Assembly: GCA_037903475.1 (NCBI GenBank)
Contig: JBAJFG010000590.1
Location: 434,001-498,000, forward strand
DNA: 64,000 bases
DNA from: Ancylostoma caninum
Taxonomy: Eukaryota; Nematoda; Chromadorea; Rhabditida; Ancylostomatidae
Reading direction: 5' to 3'
Below the pieces are notes generated by a model, which saw only the letters and a program-made list of their open reading frames with translations, made no database searches and was not told the DNA's origin. The first letter of the stretch is position 1; each line of letters begins with the position of its first letter. Positions 47,033-57,690 of the stretch are shown here, one piece after another. The position numbers were made by a program, and so were the translations under genes.

Positions 47033-47612
47033 TTAAAGGCAGTGTCCAGGCAGAATCTTCACTATTGGTACCCAAAGCCGATTCAGTGCCCGCTCCGCCC
47101 CTTCGAAGATTTCGTGAAAACATGTTAGGTCATGCCTAAGATTGTGAAGACACGTTTTACTGTCTAACAGTCTGGTTCCTCTCTATTCTCTTATGCTGCG
47201 GATGGAACTTACACCAACATGTGCTAACTTGTTGAACATGCATTGTTAAATTTGACAGGTTTTTCATCAGCATCATCCCAGATTCTCGCTCTAAATTTCG
47301 GGAAAAAAATGGTTACTAGTAGAAATACTAATGGGAAAAAGCAAAAAGCAATCAAGAAAATGTCCCTTAGGATCATCTGTAGCAATAATTAACTGGTTTG
47401 TCCAAAAGCTCGAGAGTTCGAGAAGCCTTATTGCCTCCTTTTCGTTTTGCACTGGGCAACTCGTCCACATCGTAACTTTCAACCTTCTGAAAGCCACAAG
47501 TTTCAAGGTTTCTACTTGTAAAACCAATACGGTTGCAATCAGCTCGTCGGGTAGAGAGTAACAGGATGGCAGAATTGAAATAGCGAAATTTTTGCCTGGA
47601 AACTGCCTTTAA
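47033..47612. mobile_element. TTAA-type MITE, 580 bp
   Basis: The left end TTAAAGGCAGTGTCCAGGCA and right end TGCCTGGAAACTGCCTTTAA are inverted repeats that extend with mismatches for about 45 bp. The terminus is shared with the other TTAA elements in the window but the interior differs. Confidence 0.75.
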
Positions 47613-49150
47613 CGCCCCAGAACCTTGAACAAGAGAGTTAGTCATATAACTTCTCACCAGATTCGTATTGTCTCAGGAATGTTTTTATTTCATGGTCAGG
47701 TGGTAGAAATTCACCGAACTGCGTGTGAACGAAGTTCATTGAACGGAGACGGCTTTTTATCATACTACCGGTATGGAAGGGTATGTACAGAAAAGGAAAA
47801 AGAATCAAATTGCATCATCACATCCAAGAAATATTACACTGGTATTCAATGCTCGTCAATTTACGGCTGGAATTTGCACCATACCGTGAATGATCCTCCA
47901 AAACTAACTGGCTCAGAGGTGCGTTCCGGTCAGCATGACGAGAGGAGGACGAAAATGAGGCAGTTATTCTCCGCTTAACGTGGTTTTCCAAATAACAAAT
48001 AGAGCTTAGTCGCTCATATGGTTCCGTAAGTTCTTTCTCAATTTATCATCAATTTTAACTTTAGATGTACAGGAGTACATCTGGACTTACACAAAGCAGG
48101 TTAGCATAGAAAAGCACATAAAATCATTCGAAAGGGTACAGTGTATGATAGACATGGTCAAGCGTTGCCAAGTGAACACGTTGCAAGTTTATCAAAGGAC
48201 TACAATGACATTGACAGCACATTACTGGCTAAAATCGAATTGAATGCGGAGACGACTCCTCCATCATCATCTATTACATGTGCATACACATGTGATTGTA
48301 TGATTAAAAACATGTGAAACAGATCCTCTGAAAACAACCGTAAATCAATAGCCGTAATGAGAAGACCTGTAATAAAGCAGAAGGGTAGAGATGAAGTAAA
48401 ATGGTTCAGTCCACTCTTTTCCGTTGAGAAATTTGAATGCAATGACCGAGTCATTCTTCAACCATCTGCTGAGAATACGAAGTACTCCGAACTGCTTACT
48501 TATTCCAGCAATATCCGGAACAAGACTGCAACTGACAGTGCTGCATCGAAACGCAAGCTTACGAGTAGAACTAATTTGAACGCTTTCCAGCAAATCAATG
48601 TTTTTTTTTTGGCATGTGCACTGAAGACCGTGGTGCCACATTCAACTATTGCATGTACATAGCTTTTGGAAGCCTTTACAAGTATGTGTCCGTTTTGTCT
48701 CTGTTTTCAATGTTCCAAATGTGCGCCTGTCATGCACTTGTGTGAGACAGCTCAGATCCTGAACAGCGCCTTGTGGCTTCGGGTTCCAAATGTCGATGAA
48801 AGGTCAACATACGCCCCAATTTAGGTTCCTTTCAATCTTATCTTGATTACTGGTTATACCGCATCGGGAACAACATATTTCTAAATATCAAAACTAAAAG
48901 TTAATTGTCACTTAATTGAGAATTACATCTCACGTTGAGATTGCAATTCCTGCCAAATCACTACCAAACCAGATTTTATCAACTTCCTATGGAAAATTCC
49001 AAATTTTTGACTATTTGTCCGCGCAATCTATCGCTCTTTCTAGGCAATTTCTATCCTTTGCCTTACCAATGACCTTATTGGTCATAAAATCAAAGGAGTA
49101 TATTTGACACTACTTCCTACCTAGATGTCGCTGTGGAAAGATCAAAAGTA
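47613..49150. other. intergenic, nothing recognised
   Basis: Overlapping frames on both strands at 48345-48662 have no family similarity that I can see. Confidence 0.4.
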
Positions 49151-49610
49151 TAGATTAAAAACAGTAGTAGAAGTTGTACTCCCCCTGTGGAACTCCGCTA
49201 GGTATAGGAAACGAAGATACGAAGATAAGAGTTCGTCCCTCGTGCGTATTTTATAAGCGCGAATCTGTAAGAGAACGATCTATCCATTTAACAACCGTGA
49301 GTGAATCCCTACGACATTCAACTTCTCAATCAATCTGTTGGTAGGAACGTTGTCAAAATCAAACTTGATGACACACAGTTGTTGTTTTTTCTCAACTGCT
49401 TCTGCCCAGTCACTGAGACATACAACTAGGGAGGATTCGATGGACCTCCCCTTCTAGAATCCATGTTGATTGCTTGGAATGATAGAACTTTCTTCGAAAT
49501 GTTGGACAAGATCCCCTTTGAGAACTTCCTCAAATTACTTCTCGCGCGTTGTGATTATTTGACCTTTATGATAAAATATGGCTAAAAGACTAATAAGGTG
49601 CACCTCTTTA
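49151..49610 (-). pseudogene. CR1-like reverse transcriptase fragment
   Basis: The minus strand reads EEVLKGDLVQHFEESSIIPS, NQHGF, a stop, KGRSIESSLVVCLSDWAEAV and CVIKFDFDNVP, then a stop near VGIHSRLLNG. It drops out of frame before a degenerate SGVPQG. This is the N-terminal palm region of a CR1-like reverse transcriptase, corresponding to the part that starts at 28950 in the other copy. Confidence 0.8.
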
Positions 49611-49675
49611 TTAAAGAGCGAATGCGAGGTGCTTCTAAAAGGAACAGAGACAACATGCAACAAACAAAATCACAA

Positions 49676-49760
49676 GAAGAGGAAGAAGAAAAAGAAAATA
49701 CAAGAAAGAGAAAAAGAAAAAGAGGGGGGAGGATTGGAGGGGGAGAAGATGAAGACAACG
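49676..49760 (+). repeat. purine (GA)-rich tract
   Basis: The tract is almost only A and G, with AGGAAGAAGAAAAAGAAAA and a G-rich end. Frames of Lys/Glu/Arg here are compositional. Confidence 0.8.
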
Positions 49761-51790
49761 ATGGTGAAGATGACGACATTTCTAGCGAATTTTCCGATTC
49801 TATCCACTAGAATTTCTCAAGCTCTGCCAATAACTTATCATGATCAATCTCTTACTGTTTATTAGAGGAATATGATAGAAGTAAAGTTACGAGCATGTAA
49901 GCCATAGAACATCGGTACCTAACCAGGTTTCAAACGCGACGTTAGTTGAGTAATCATGCGGACAACATGATTTTCTCTCCCTTCTCTCTGATTGTCGCAC
50001 ACTTTCCTGCGTAATTTTTTCTCTCTACCGTCCCCACAGCCATCGTACTAGCTGAAACGCATTATAATACATGGAAACGATCGCGCTAAGGTCTATGACT
50101 CAATAATAATAGAACTACCATATCATTTGGGAACTGTATGCATGTTAACATCTCTCTATCACCCCTATAACGTCATCACAGTCTCATATTGTTGAAGTGG
50201 ATACATCGATCACAACCAAACTCCTCTAAACTTACTTCGACTCATGTGAAAACTGCATCCAACCATATGAACTAATGTTACAGACTGTCACCTGCAATGC
50301 ACACTCTTATAAAAAAATCTTCATTGTAACGTGCCCAAACACCTAGGGAGTGGTGAGCGTGGGAGTCTGAAAGATGTCATAGACCCACCCGGATACGCAT
50401 GGAATTAAGACCATTCGTCCAGGTGCTCTCCTGCCCTTTTGATCACTAGAGAGTGCTTTATGGCATAAGGCCAATCACACCAAGGTTATTTTGGTCATAA
50501 TGAGGTAAATCTAGCTAGCAGACTAAATCTAACAAAAATAAATATCTGCTTGTTTAAATAATAACACTATTCAAGATGAGGTTTCATTGTTGGTAATAAT
50601 GTTCTATCCAAAGATGCAACACCTAAACTTATAATTAGAAACAATTGGTGATTTTTGGTTGAGATGATATATTCGCTTCTAGTGTAACCATTGTGTTGTT
50701 GTTCGATGACATATTTCTTATGTAATCCAGTTCATTTATCTAATTGTGGATCTCTTATAGCATGCCTTGATGAAGCACAATTGGTGCATTCAATAAAATA
50801 AAACAAATATTAAAATCCGAGTACTCTCGAATATTCGGACAGTCCATATCCATGGGTTTCGAACACTCGAGTGAACGAATGACGAAAAACCAACCTTCAA
50901 GGCTTCGCACATAATTGGTCAACTAATGCAGGTGAAAAGTCAGGAAGATTGTGGAATATTTAAATATTCGCTCAAAATCACTAGCTTCAAAATCAATTCA
51001 TAGTGATGGACCGAGACCTCTCACATTTTGGCGATGATCAACTGTGAAAGCAAGTGCTGAACAGTAGTAAAGGTGAAGGATCATCTGTCCTCATCAATCT
51101 CATTCAAACGTCACAGACAGTTAAAAATAACGTCAGCGAACTTTTCAGTGCAATATTTTCTCCCGAAAACTTGTCAAAGTGATTACTACGGCCTTCAGTC
51201 GCAGCCATACTTCCTTATTACTCTACACACTAGAGGTGGCATGAGAATAACAAAACATTGCATCGTCTCTCGTAAACACATCCTATTCATAGCAGTGGGG
51301 GTCAAGTTGTGAGGTGAGGGGAATTTGTCCCTACTGAGCTCTGGATGTGGGACAACGATGTCGATTGAGGGATGCTTCACCTGCATGGGAAGGAGAACGA
51401 ACTGCTTACCTGTTATAAATGAACATCTAGGATGAGATCATGCCTTATTCAAAAAGTGTATGAGCTATGCTTACTGTTTTGATCTTCTGGTGGACCACGG
51501 AATGTAGTAAACAAGTAAATAAATTTCCGAAAACCTTTGTTGGCACATGAAACAAGGAACAATGTGCACTATGTACATTAATGCAATAAATCCTGAGAAC
51601 AACTGGAAGCAAGTGATCTATGAACACCTATTTACAATGTACGACACGATATTGTACAACATAGGATATATATACAGTAAACCCGCCTAAGTGAGATTTG
51701 AACACTGTTAGTTATAAGCTACAGTATTGTTTGAAGAGCAAGCAAAAAATAATAATGAAAAATTTCCCTTAGAGCGAAAAAAAAAATCAA
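49761..51790. other. intergenic, one short dispersed repeat
   Basis: About 85 bases at 49956-50040 (TTCTCTCCCTTCTCTCTGAT..CGCACACTTTCC) are similar to 59203-59285 in the same orientation. No gene was recognised. Confidence 0.4.
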
Positions 51791-52651
51791 TTAGGCGGGA
51801 TAACCAATCTTATACCCATGCGTTTTCTTCATCTCTTTGACAAAGCTGGCTGTGCAGTCGCAGCAGATCGAGCACAGCATGCCCATCGGGTAGCCCTTGT
51901 TGTCGGTGCAGCCGTTCAGAGGGACAAAGGTCTGGTGGCAGGCCTTGCCGGCGGTGGCCGGTGGATCGACGGAGAAGGTGCCGTCGTTGGGGAGAGGTCC
52001 AGTGCATCCTTGCATGACGCACTTGGGAGGGGAAACCTGCAAAAATCACGGATAAAATCAGCTAGAGAGGGAGTGATAAGGTGAAGTTAAATTACCTTCT
52101 CAAAATTTCCCCCGTCAAGATACGTGGCAGCCGGGTTCACCACGGGACCATCTCCTTCGCCGAAATTGAAGAACTCGAAATTGATAGGTGTCGTGGACTC
52201 TTCCGCATCACCCGAGCCAACGGACCCGGTGAGCTTAGGTGCGACTCCTGGCTGAGGCTGGAGGAACTCCAGATCCCTTGGCCCAGGCAAAACGTCGGGG
52301 ATAGGCCTGTCCTCGTCGAACAGTCGTTGCTTGAGCCGCTTTTGCATCGGCATTTTCTCGGTCTTTTTCGGCTGAACAGCTGCTATGCCGTCCACATCCA
52401 TGTGGAAGATTCTGCCCGTATTTTCGTCACCGTTAAAGGAGAAAAACGGATCAGCTGGACGAACAGGCGTCTGCTTCAAGTCAGACGTTGAAGGGACTGA
52501 AAAAATAACAAGTAACAGCTGATCGAGGCAGACGGTCGAGAAATCGCAGAAAGAAAGCGAATCAAGTCAAAGGCTCACCATCGAATGGGTCTCTAATCAT
52601 AGGGGAAGCGCTACAGAGCGCGATAAATGTGAGCATGGCCGCGATGAGCAT
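51791..52651 (-). CDS. secreted Cys-rich nematode protein, complete three-exon gene
   Basis: Exons 52579-52651, 52096-52496 and 51791-52036 (introns of 82 and 59 bases, all GT..AG, acceptors TTTTTTCAG and TTTTTGCAG) encode 239 residues from ATG 52649-52651 to TAA 51791-51793. Residues 1-16 (MLIAAMLTFIALCSAS) are a signal peptide, so the protein is secreted. Residues 17 to about 158 are polar, with the basic stretch PMQKRLKQRLFDED, which could be a processing site, and an acidic part. The last 81 residues form a compact domain with eight cysteines (CVMQGC, ACH, NGC, MLCSICCDC), presumably four disulfides, and the motif NGCTDNKGYPMGMLCSICC. I do not know the function. The start is fixed by the TATA box 51 bases upstream and the signal peptide. 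Confidence 0.9.
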
Positions 52652-52701
52652 ATTCGTAGAAGTCCTGGAAGTGACTTGGTAGATGATCCAGTGCCTTCGC
52701 A

Positions 52702-52709
52702 CTTTTATA
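52702..52709 (-). promoter_or_regulatory. TATA box of the secreted-protein gene
   Basis: CTATAAAAG on the minus strand lies about 51 bases before the ATG, placing the transcription start some 20 bases upstream of it. A GC-rich, CGG-repeat stretch lies just further upstream (52727-52800). Confidence 0.7.
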
Positions 52710-52715
52710 GTCGCC

Positions 52716-53051
52716 TCACCCCACGAGGGCGGGGCTGGCGCCGGGGCGCGTGAGAACCACGGGCGGCGGCGGTGGCGACGGCGGGGCGGTCGCGGGCGAT
52801 GTTTTGTTATCCAATCTTGTTTCTCTCAACCTAGCGATCATTTCGGCTCGCTCGTACATTGATTGTGTGAAGTGAGTGAGCGGTTGGTGATGGTCGAGCA
52901 TTCTTGGCCGGTCAAGGTTGTTCGGGGTTCTGTCAGAGGTCTGGAGGTGTACATTTTCGGTCCTAGCAGCGGATTTTGAGAGATTTTGCCGGTTCCTTGA
53001 GGCCTTCTCGGTTCTCATATTCAAGGTCTCCCGCATTAGACGCTGCTGCAT
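52716..53051 (-). CDS. open frame upstream of the secreted-protein gene, doubtful
   Basis: A 111-codon minus-strand frame with an ATG, the stretch ERAEMIARLRETRLDNKTSP and a run of prolines ends just before the TATA box at 52702-52709. Overlapping plus-strand frames (52918-53298, 52976-53302) are equally long. The GC-rich promoter composition explains much of this openness. I list it because of its position; no family is recognised. Confidence 0.15.
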   Translation of the reverse strand: MQQRLMRETLNMRTEKASRNRQNLSKSAARTENVHLQTSDRTPNNLDRPRMLDHHQPLTHFTQSMYERAEMIARLRETRLDNKTSPATAPPSPPPPPVVLTRPGASPALVG

Positions 53052-53302
53052 TCCAACGCTTCTTACGCTTACGCTACGTCATCAATTTGCCCTTTTTGTG
53101 TCGAATTTCGAGCCCAAGATACGAATCTCTCCAACTCGCATTAACATTCCATCGATCTCCGCGTTCGACCGTCGCGAAGTCCTCGCATTCCGTACTTCTT
53201 CGGTGCACTCTTGTTTTCCAAACGAATCAGCGTCCCCACGTCTCCTCTTCATCGGTATGTTTCTGCCGTGTGCACGTTGTCTCGCGGATCTCGCCTAGGT
53301 GA

Positions 53303-53743
53303 CGTCGGCACGTCCTTTTGAACGTCAATCAACAACGCGTCCTGCACCCTCGCCCCATCTAAGAAGATGATCAGAACAAAACGAGATTCGATGTGATTGC
53401 TCGCACAAAAACAACAAATTTCCAAGGTTCATCAGCCTCTTCAGACTCTTTGATGGACCAAATGAATTTTATTTACCCGCCTTATGGGGTAATAAAGAGA
53501 AATGAGTGATTCGAACTCGCCCAATGAACAGGTTTCCGGCAAGAAGTAAGGTTGTTAGACTTGTTGATCGCAGTTTAGGTCTTTTTAATTGAACGTCTGT
53601 GATAGGTAGACTGGGTACAAGCTGGTCAACCCGGTCCAAGTGTATCGTTGGAAGGATATCAGTTTTATTCCATGGGTGGCAGCTGGATATTGACAACGTT
53701 ACGTATGGGTAGGCATATTCGCGGATACCAGGACCTGGACCTA
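53303..53743. other. intergenic, nothing recognised
   Basis: The stretch carries scattered ACCCGGG/GGGTA fragments of the palindromic family that follows. Confidence 0.4.
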
Positions 53744-53852
53744 GATACATCGATACTGTTACCCAGGGTAAGGATGTTAACACGGCTCAAATTTACTCAC
53801 CGCTAACATGGGTGTCAACAAGTTTACCCTAGGTAATCTCAATGATACTTGC
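53744..53852. repeat. palindromic repeat family (ATTACCCAGGGTAAACG type), copy
   Basis: GTTACCCAGGGTAAGGATGT on one side and GTTTACCCTAGGTAATCTC on the other are inverted relatives around a centre rich in GTTAACACG-like words. A partial copy follows at about 53895-53975. Confidence 0.75.
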
Positions 53853-54484
53853 AGCACACGGGTGGGTCATTGAGGCTACCTACAGTGAAAGTTTCGACAT
53901 CCATGTTAACCATGGGTAAATTTGTGTGATGTTAACACGACTACTTTATGTATGATGCATACGGCTTCACGAAAAGGGTTAATTTGGGTGCGTCGACACG
54001 ATCACGATGGGTAATCTCGGCACCTTTACCAAGCCAAGAATCCATTCAGAATCTACCCACCAGCAGGGCGCAGCACTAAGTGGTCAGTGTCGGTTGGGGA
54101 GTACTAAGTCCAGTCGGATTCCGAAAAGGGCTACTAAGTACCTACACACTAGGGTTCTTTCAGAAAAAGCAGATAGCACTAAAAAAGTGACTTAAATAAG
54201 CGTTAGTGAGAAGACGAATGATGTTTCAGCAAGAAATGCGTACCACTTAGCGAAGACAGTCTAAATCATCTCAAATTCAAGCTAATATCCTCGAAAAACC
54301 GATCCCAGTACGGAACTGTTTGATGCCGCTAGAACTCGTTGAAACTTGTTATAGGACCTGTCAGATACAAGAAATTGTCATTGGAGCGTGTTTTCCTCCC
54401 AAACCCGGAACTTTCCCAGGAAATTTCTCTCGTTTGGGGAAGTGTTCCGATACGCTGTCAACTCCAAGAAATGCGCCTCTGTAG

Positions 54485-54674
54485 TACCAACTCTCCCCCA
54501 AAGTGGCATCTTCCGTTTTTGAGAAACGGTCTTCGTTTTTGAAAAAAAAAACCGTCATTGATGGCCAAAAAATGGTCAAAAACCACTTTTTGACCATTAA
54601 TGACGGTTTTTCTTAAAAACGAAGACGGTTTCTCAAAAACGAACAGTGCCACTTTGGGGGGATACTCGTTGGTA
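54485..54674. mobile_element. 190-bp palindromic MITE
   Basis: The arms run from TACCAACTCTCCCCCAAAGT to the complementary end GGGGGGATACTCGTTGGTA, through CTTCGTTTTT and GACGGTTT words, to a centre at about 54580. The outermost TA may be the target duplication. Confidence 0.8.
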
Positions 54675-55019
54675 TAGCGCGCATCTACAGTCAAAATTCC
54701 AACATGATACGTCTCCTACAGGTTGAGCAACACCAGATTATCACTGGAGCCCACCAGAGTGCAGGGTAGGGATGGAGTAGATGGTTGAACAACGGTGGTC
54801 TTCAGCCACGAGTTCGATGATCCTTCAGAAGTGCTTCTGTGAAGTCTGCTTGTCTCTAACATCAGTAGACGGTTAGCGGTTGGCTACGCCCTGGACACTG
54901 GTGCTAAGCCCCCTGAATCTACAGGACGCTACTAAGTCCTGGTGGTTAATGACCACCTGGTGCTGCGCCCTGCCCACCAGTTACTCACGGACCGCAGGAG
55001 TGCCAGCCCTTCTGGGCCT

Positions 55020-55131
55020 GGATGCATAACTAAGATTACCTAGGATAAACGTGTTGACGCCCGAATCAAGGTTGGGTGAACTAGTTCGTTGTTAACCTGT
55101 TCATCCTGGGTAATCCCAATGACGCATTCGG
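55020..55131. repeat. palindromic repeat family, copy
   Basis: GGATGCATAACTAAGATTAC on the left pairs with GGTAATCCCAATGACGCATT on the right, with GTGTTGAC and TTGTTAAC internal words. Confidence 0.75.
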
Positions 55132-56519
55132 CCCCCGCAAATGTATAATTTGTGGGGGGATTGGCCAGAAGCACTATTTGCAGGAGAATGCAATATGTCC
55201 TCCTTTTCGGAGTGGACGATCTTCCAAGATTTCCTTGGCAGTAATGGTTAAGTTTTACCAGAGTATGTCCTCTTTATCAGATACAACACGTAAAGATGAA
55301 CATGTCCAGCAACATACACCACATCTCTACAACATTCTTTATGCTCTCGATGAACGGGAAAATTTGTAACTCCTCAGGAACTACTGAATCCTATCACAAG
55401 AATTATTCGTTAAACCGATGAAATTTAAGGGGGTCTAACAATCATATGAACATTTTTAGGAATATGTAAGGCAAACCTCTAGTACAGTTATCGTCAGGAG
55501 CTGCACTGGTATCGGTAATTGTTATGAATTTTCCATCGAATTCAAATTTTCGAGTCCTATTTTGTTTCGTCCCAAGTGTTACGGGGTAACTATGTGTGTA
55601 CTAGGCCATTCGGTCTAAGCTGTGGAGATTTTTGAAAACTGCATAAGTTGAAGCTACATGCAAGTGAGTACGTACCTAGACAGAGTACGTTGACTGCATC
55701 TTCTGTGCTGGATCCAACCGCCTTCTTACCTTATGCTCATCGAAAACGACTTCAATCCCATCTCTGGAGTGGGAGTTAATTCTTCTCCTTCAAGTGCACA
55801 ACCAACACTTTCAACAAACGGAAGAACTTTGCCCAGAGCTCGACAATAAAAGGAATACCCATTCTCATAAATTATGGTTGAGTGTTCATTTCTCGGAGAG
55901 AGCCAGCAAAAAAGGATTTAAAAGCGAAGAGATGTTTGTGTACTATCACGTGGCGTCATTGGAGAGAAAATCGGTTTCAGGTAAAGTTCAGAAACAAGTA
56001 CATTAATAAAGTTAGGTGGTTGACGCAAGGATGGGAGTGTGACGGCTGTGGGCAGAAATACTGGGTTTTCTGCCGTAAGGGTGATCAAGACGGCAGCGTT
56101 CTTGAAGATATGGTCAATTCAGAAATATTTTTAAGTCAAAGTTATCAAAGATAGTATTGAAAAGTAGTGATGTCTCTGTATATGAAATGCACAAGTACTT
56201 TTTACTTTACTTTAACAAGCTGTTACTGGTTGGACCACGAAGCCAGGTTAGAACGTTGAAGCTGTGGTGTGTTTTGAAAGTATGGACTTCCATGTAGGCC
56301 TGGTGGTGCGGTTTTTTCAAAAGAAGAAACGCTAGTAATCCTTAATATTTCTTCCTGGTTTTTCAGTTCCTAGGGATAGGAAGTGCCAAATTTGAGAAAA
56401 AATTCAGATAAACTGGAATATTCCTCACAAATATTAGGAGTGGAGGCACACTTTGTTAAAAACGTTTAATATCTTTGAATCAACTACGTCCGGGCCAATT
56501 TAGGTTACAACATAGGGGT

Positions 56520-56631
56520 GGATGCATCATTGATATTACCCAGGGTAAACGTGCTGAATCCCGTCTTAACGACGAGTAAATTTGTGAAGTGTCAACACGT
56601 TTCCCTTGGGTACTCGTGATGATGCATGCGG
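56520..56631. repeat. palindromic repeat family, copy
   Basis: GGATGCATCATTGATATTAC and CCCAGGGTAAACGTG on the left are mirrored by ACACGTTTCCCTTGGGTA and TGATGATGCATGCGG on the right. Confidence 0.8.
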
Positions 56632-56732
56632 TACCTAGGCCGGTCAATAGCTTATTAATCTTACCTGGACCCGGATGCATCGCTGAGATTACCCATGATG
56701 TCAAATTACCCAGATCTGTCCTTTACCTGAAG

Positions 56733-56841
56733 CTGCATGCATCATTGAAATTACCCAGAGTAAGCGTGTTAACACCACGCAATTTTACATCGTTAACACG
56801 GATGCCAATATGTTTACCCCGGGTAATCTCATTGATGCATC
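56733..56841. repeat. palindromic repeat family, copy
   Basis: CTGCATGCATCATTGAAATT, ACCCAGAGTAAGCGTGTTAA on the left; TATGTTTACCCCGGGTAATC, TCATTGATGCATCTA on the right. Partial copies adjoin at 56671-56720 and 56898-56960. Confidence 0.8.
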
Positions 56842-57444
56842 TATGCCCTGGCACCCATCAACATGTTCATTCATACGTAGAATCGTTCATACACTGCTGT
56901 TACCCATAGGTAATCATACTAATGGGTACGAGACCACACATTACTTCAATGATGCATCCGGGCAATGGTTGGCTATGGATAGCGTTACCCATGTTGGTAA
57001 CACTTGTCGGGGAACAGGTTTAATGCCTCAACAGCTCAAGTTCTTCACCTCCACGCTAAGAATTTTTCGTCTTTTCGCCTAGGAGAGTTGGTAAGTAGTA
57101 CTACTCAAACGGTCATGCTCCCTGAACTTTTCGGGATTCTGAAAACAAAAACGTCGAGGAAGTTCGAGGTGAAGACTATCTGGAAATGTTTCCTTACCAG
57201 TTCCCTTTCAGTTTTTCTGCTCAAGCCTAAACTAGAGGACATAAAGGGCTAGGAAAATTAGTAGAACTGTATTTTTGAGCTCTAAGACTACTTGATTTTT
57301 ATTTGCGCTTTTTCCACCTCCTTCAAATTGTAAACAACTTCTCAAGAACTGATTTCATGGTCGGTAAATGCTGGTAATTTCTGTCTACGACGCCACAAAC
57401 TACCAAATGTGATATGACTTCTTATCAAAACAACTTTACCAAAT

Positions 57445-57690
57445 AGAAACCTGATCGCTCGATGTGTTCGGTTCGGTCAACGCCGATCGCGGCCGAACGA
57501 TCGATTATCACCAGGTCTATTGATAGCGTACGTGATTCCCGAAATACAGATGACGTCGACGGTGGCGGCGGCGACACGTATGCCGCTTGCGCATTACACA
57601 AACCCCACAGTGATACTGATCGAACCCAAGGTGGACAGTCGCTCCTGAGCCAGGTTTCTACCTGATATTGAGAGCTATAGACAACTTGCC
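57445..57690. other. GC-rich island with several open frames, possible exon
   Basis: This island of CpG-rich sequence in AT-rich surroundings is open in three frames. Plus strand: DSRNTDDVDGGGGDTYAACA, stop at 57663-57665. Minus strand: behind a good TCTCCTTTCAG acceptor ending at about 57705, YVSPPPPSTSSVFRESRTLS. I cannot choose a strand or family. Confidence 0.3.

Noticed and set aside
52918..53302. Two plus-strand frames of 126 and 108 codons
   Set aside because: Both overlap each other and a minus frame in GC-rich promoter sequence; Ser/Phe/Arg-rich composition with no motif.
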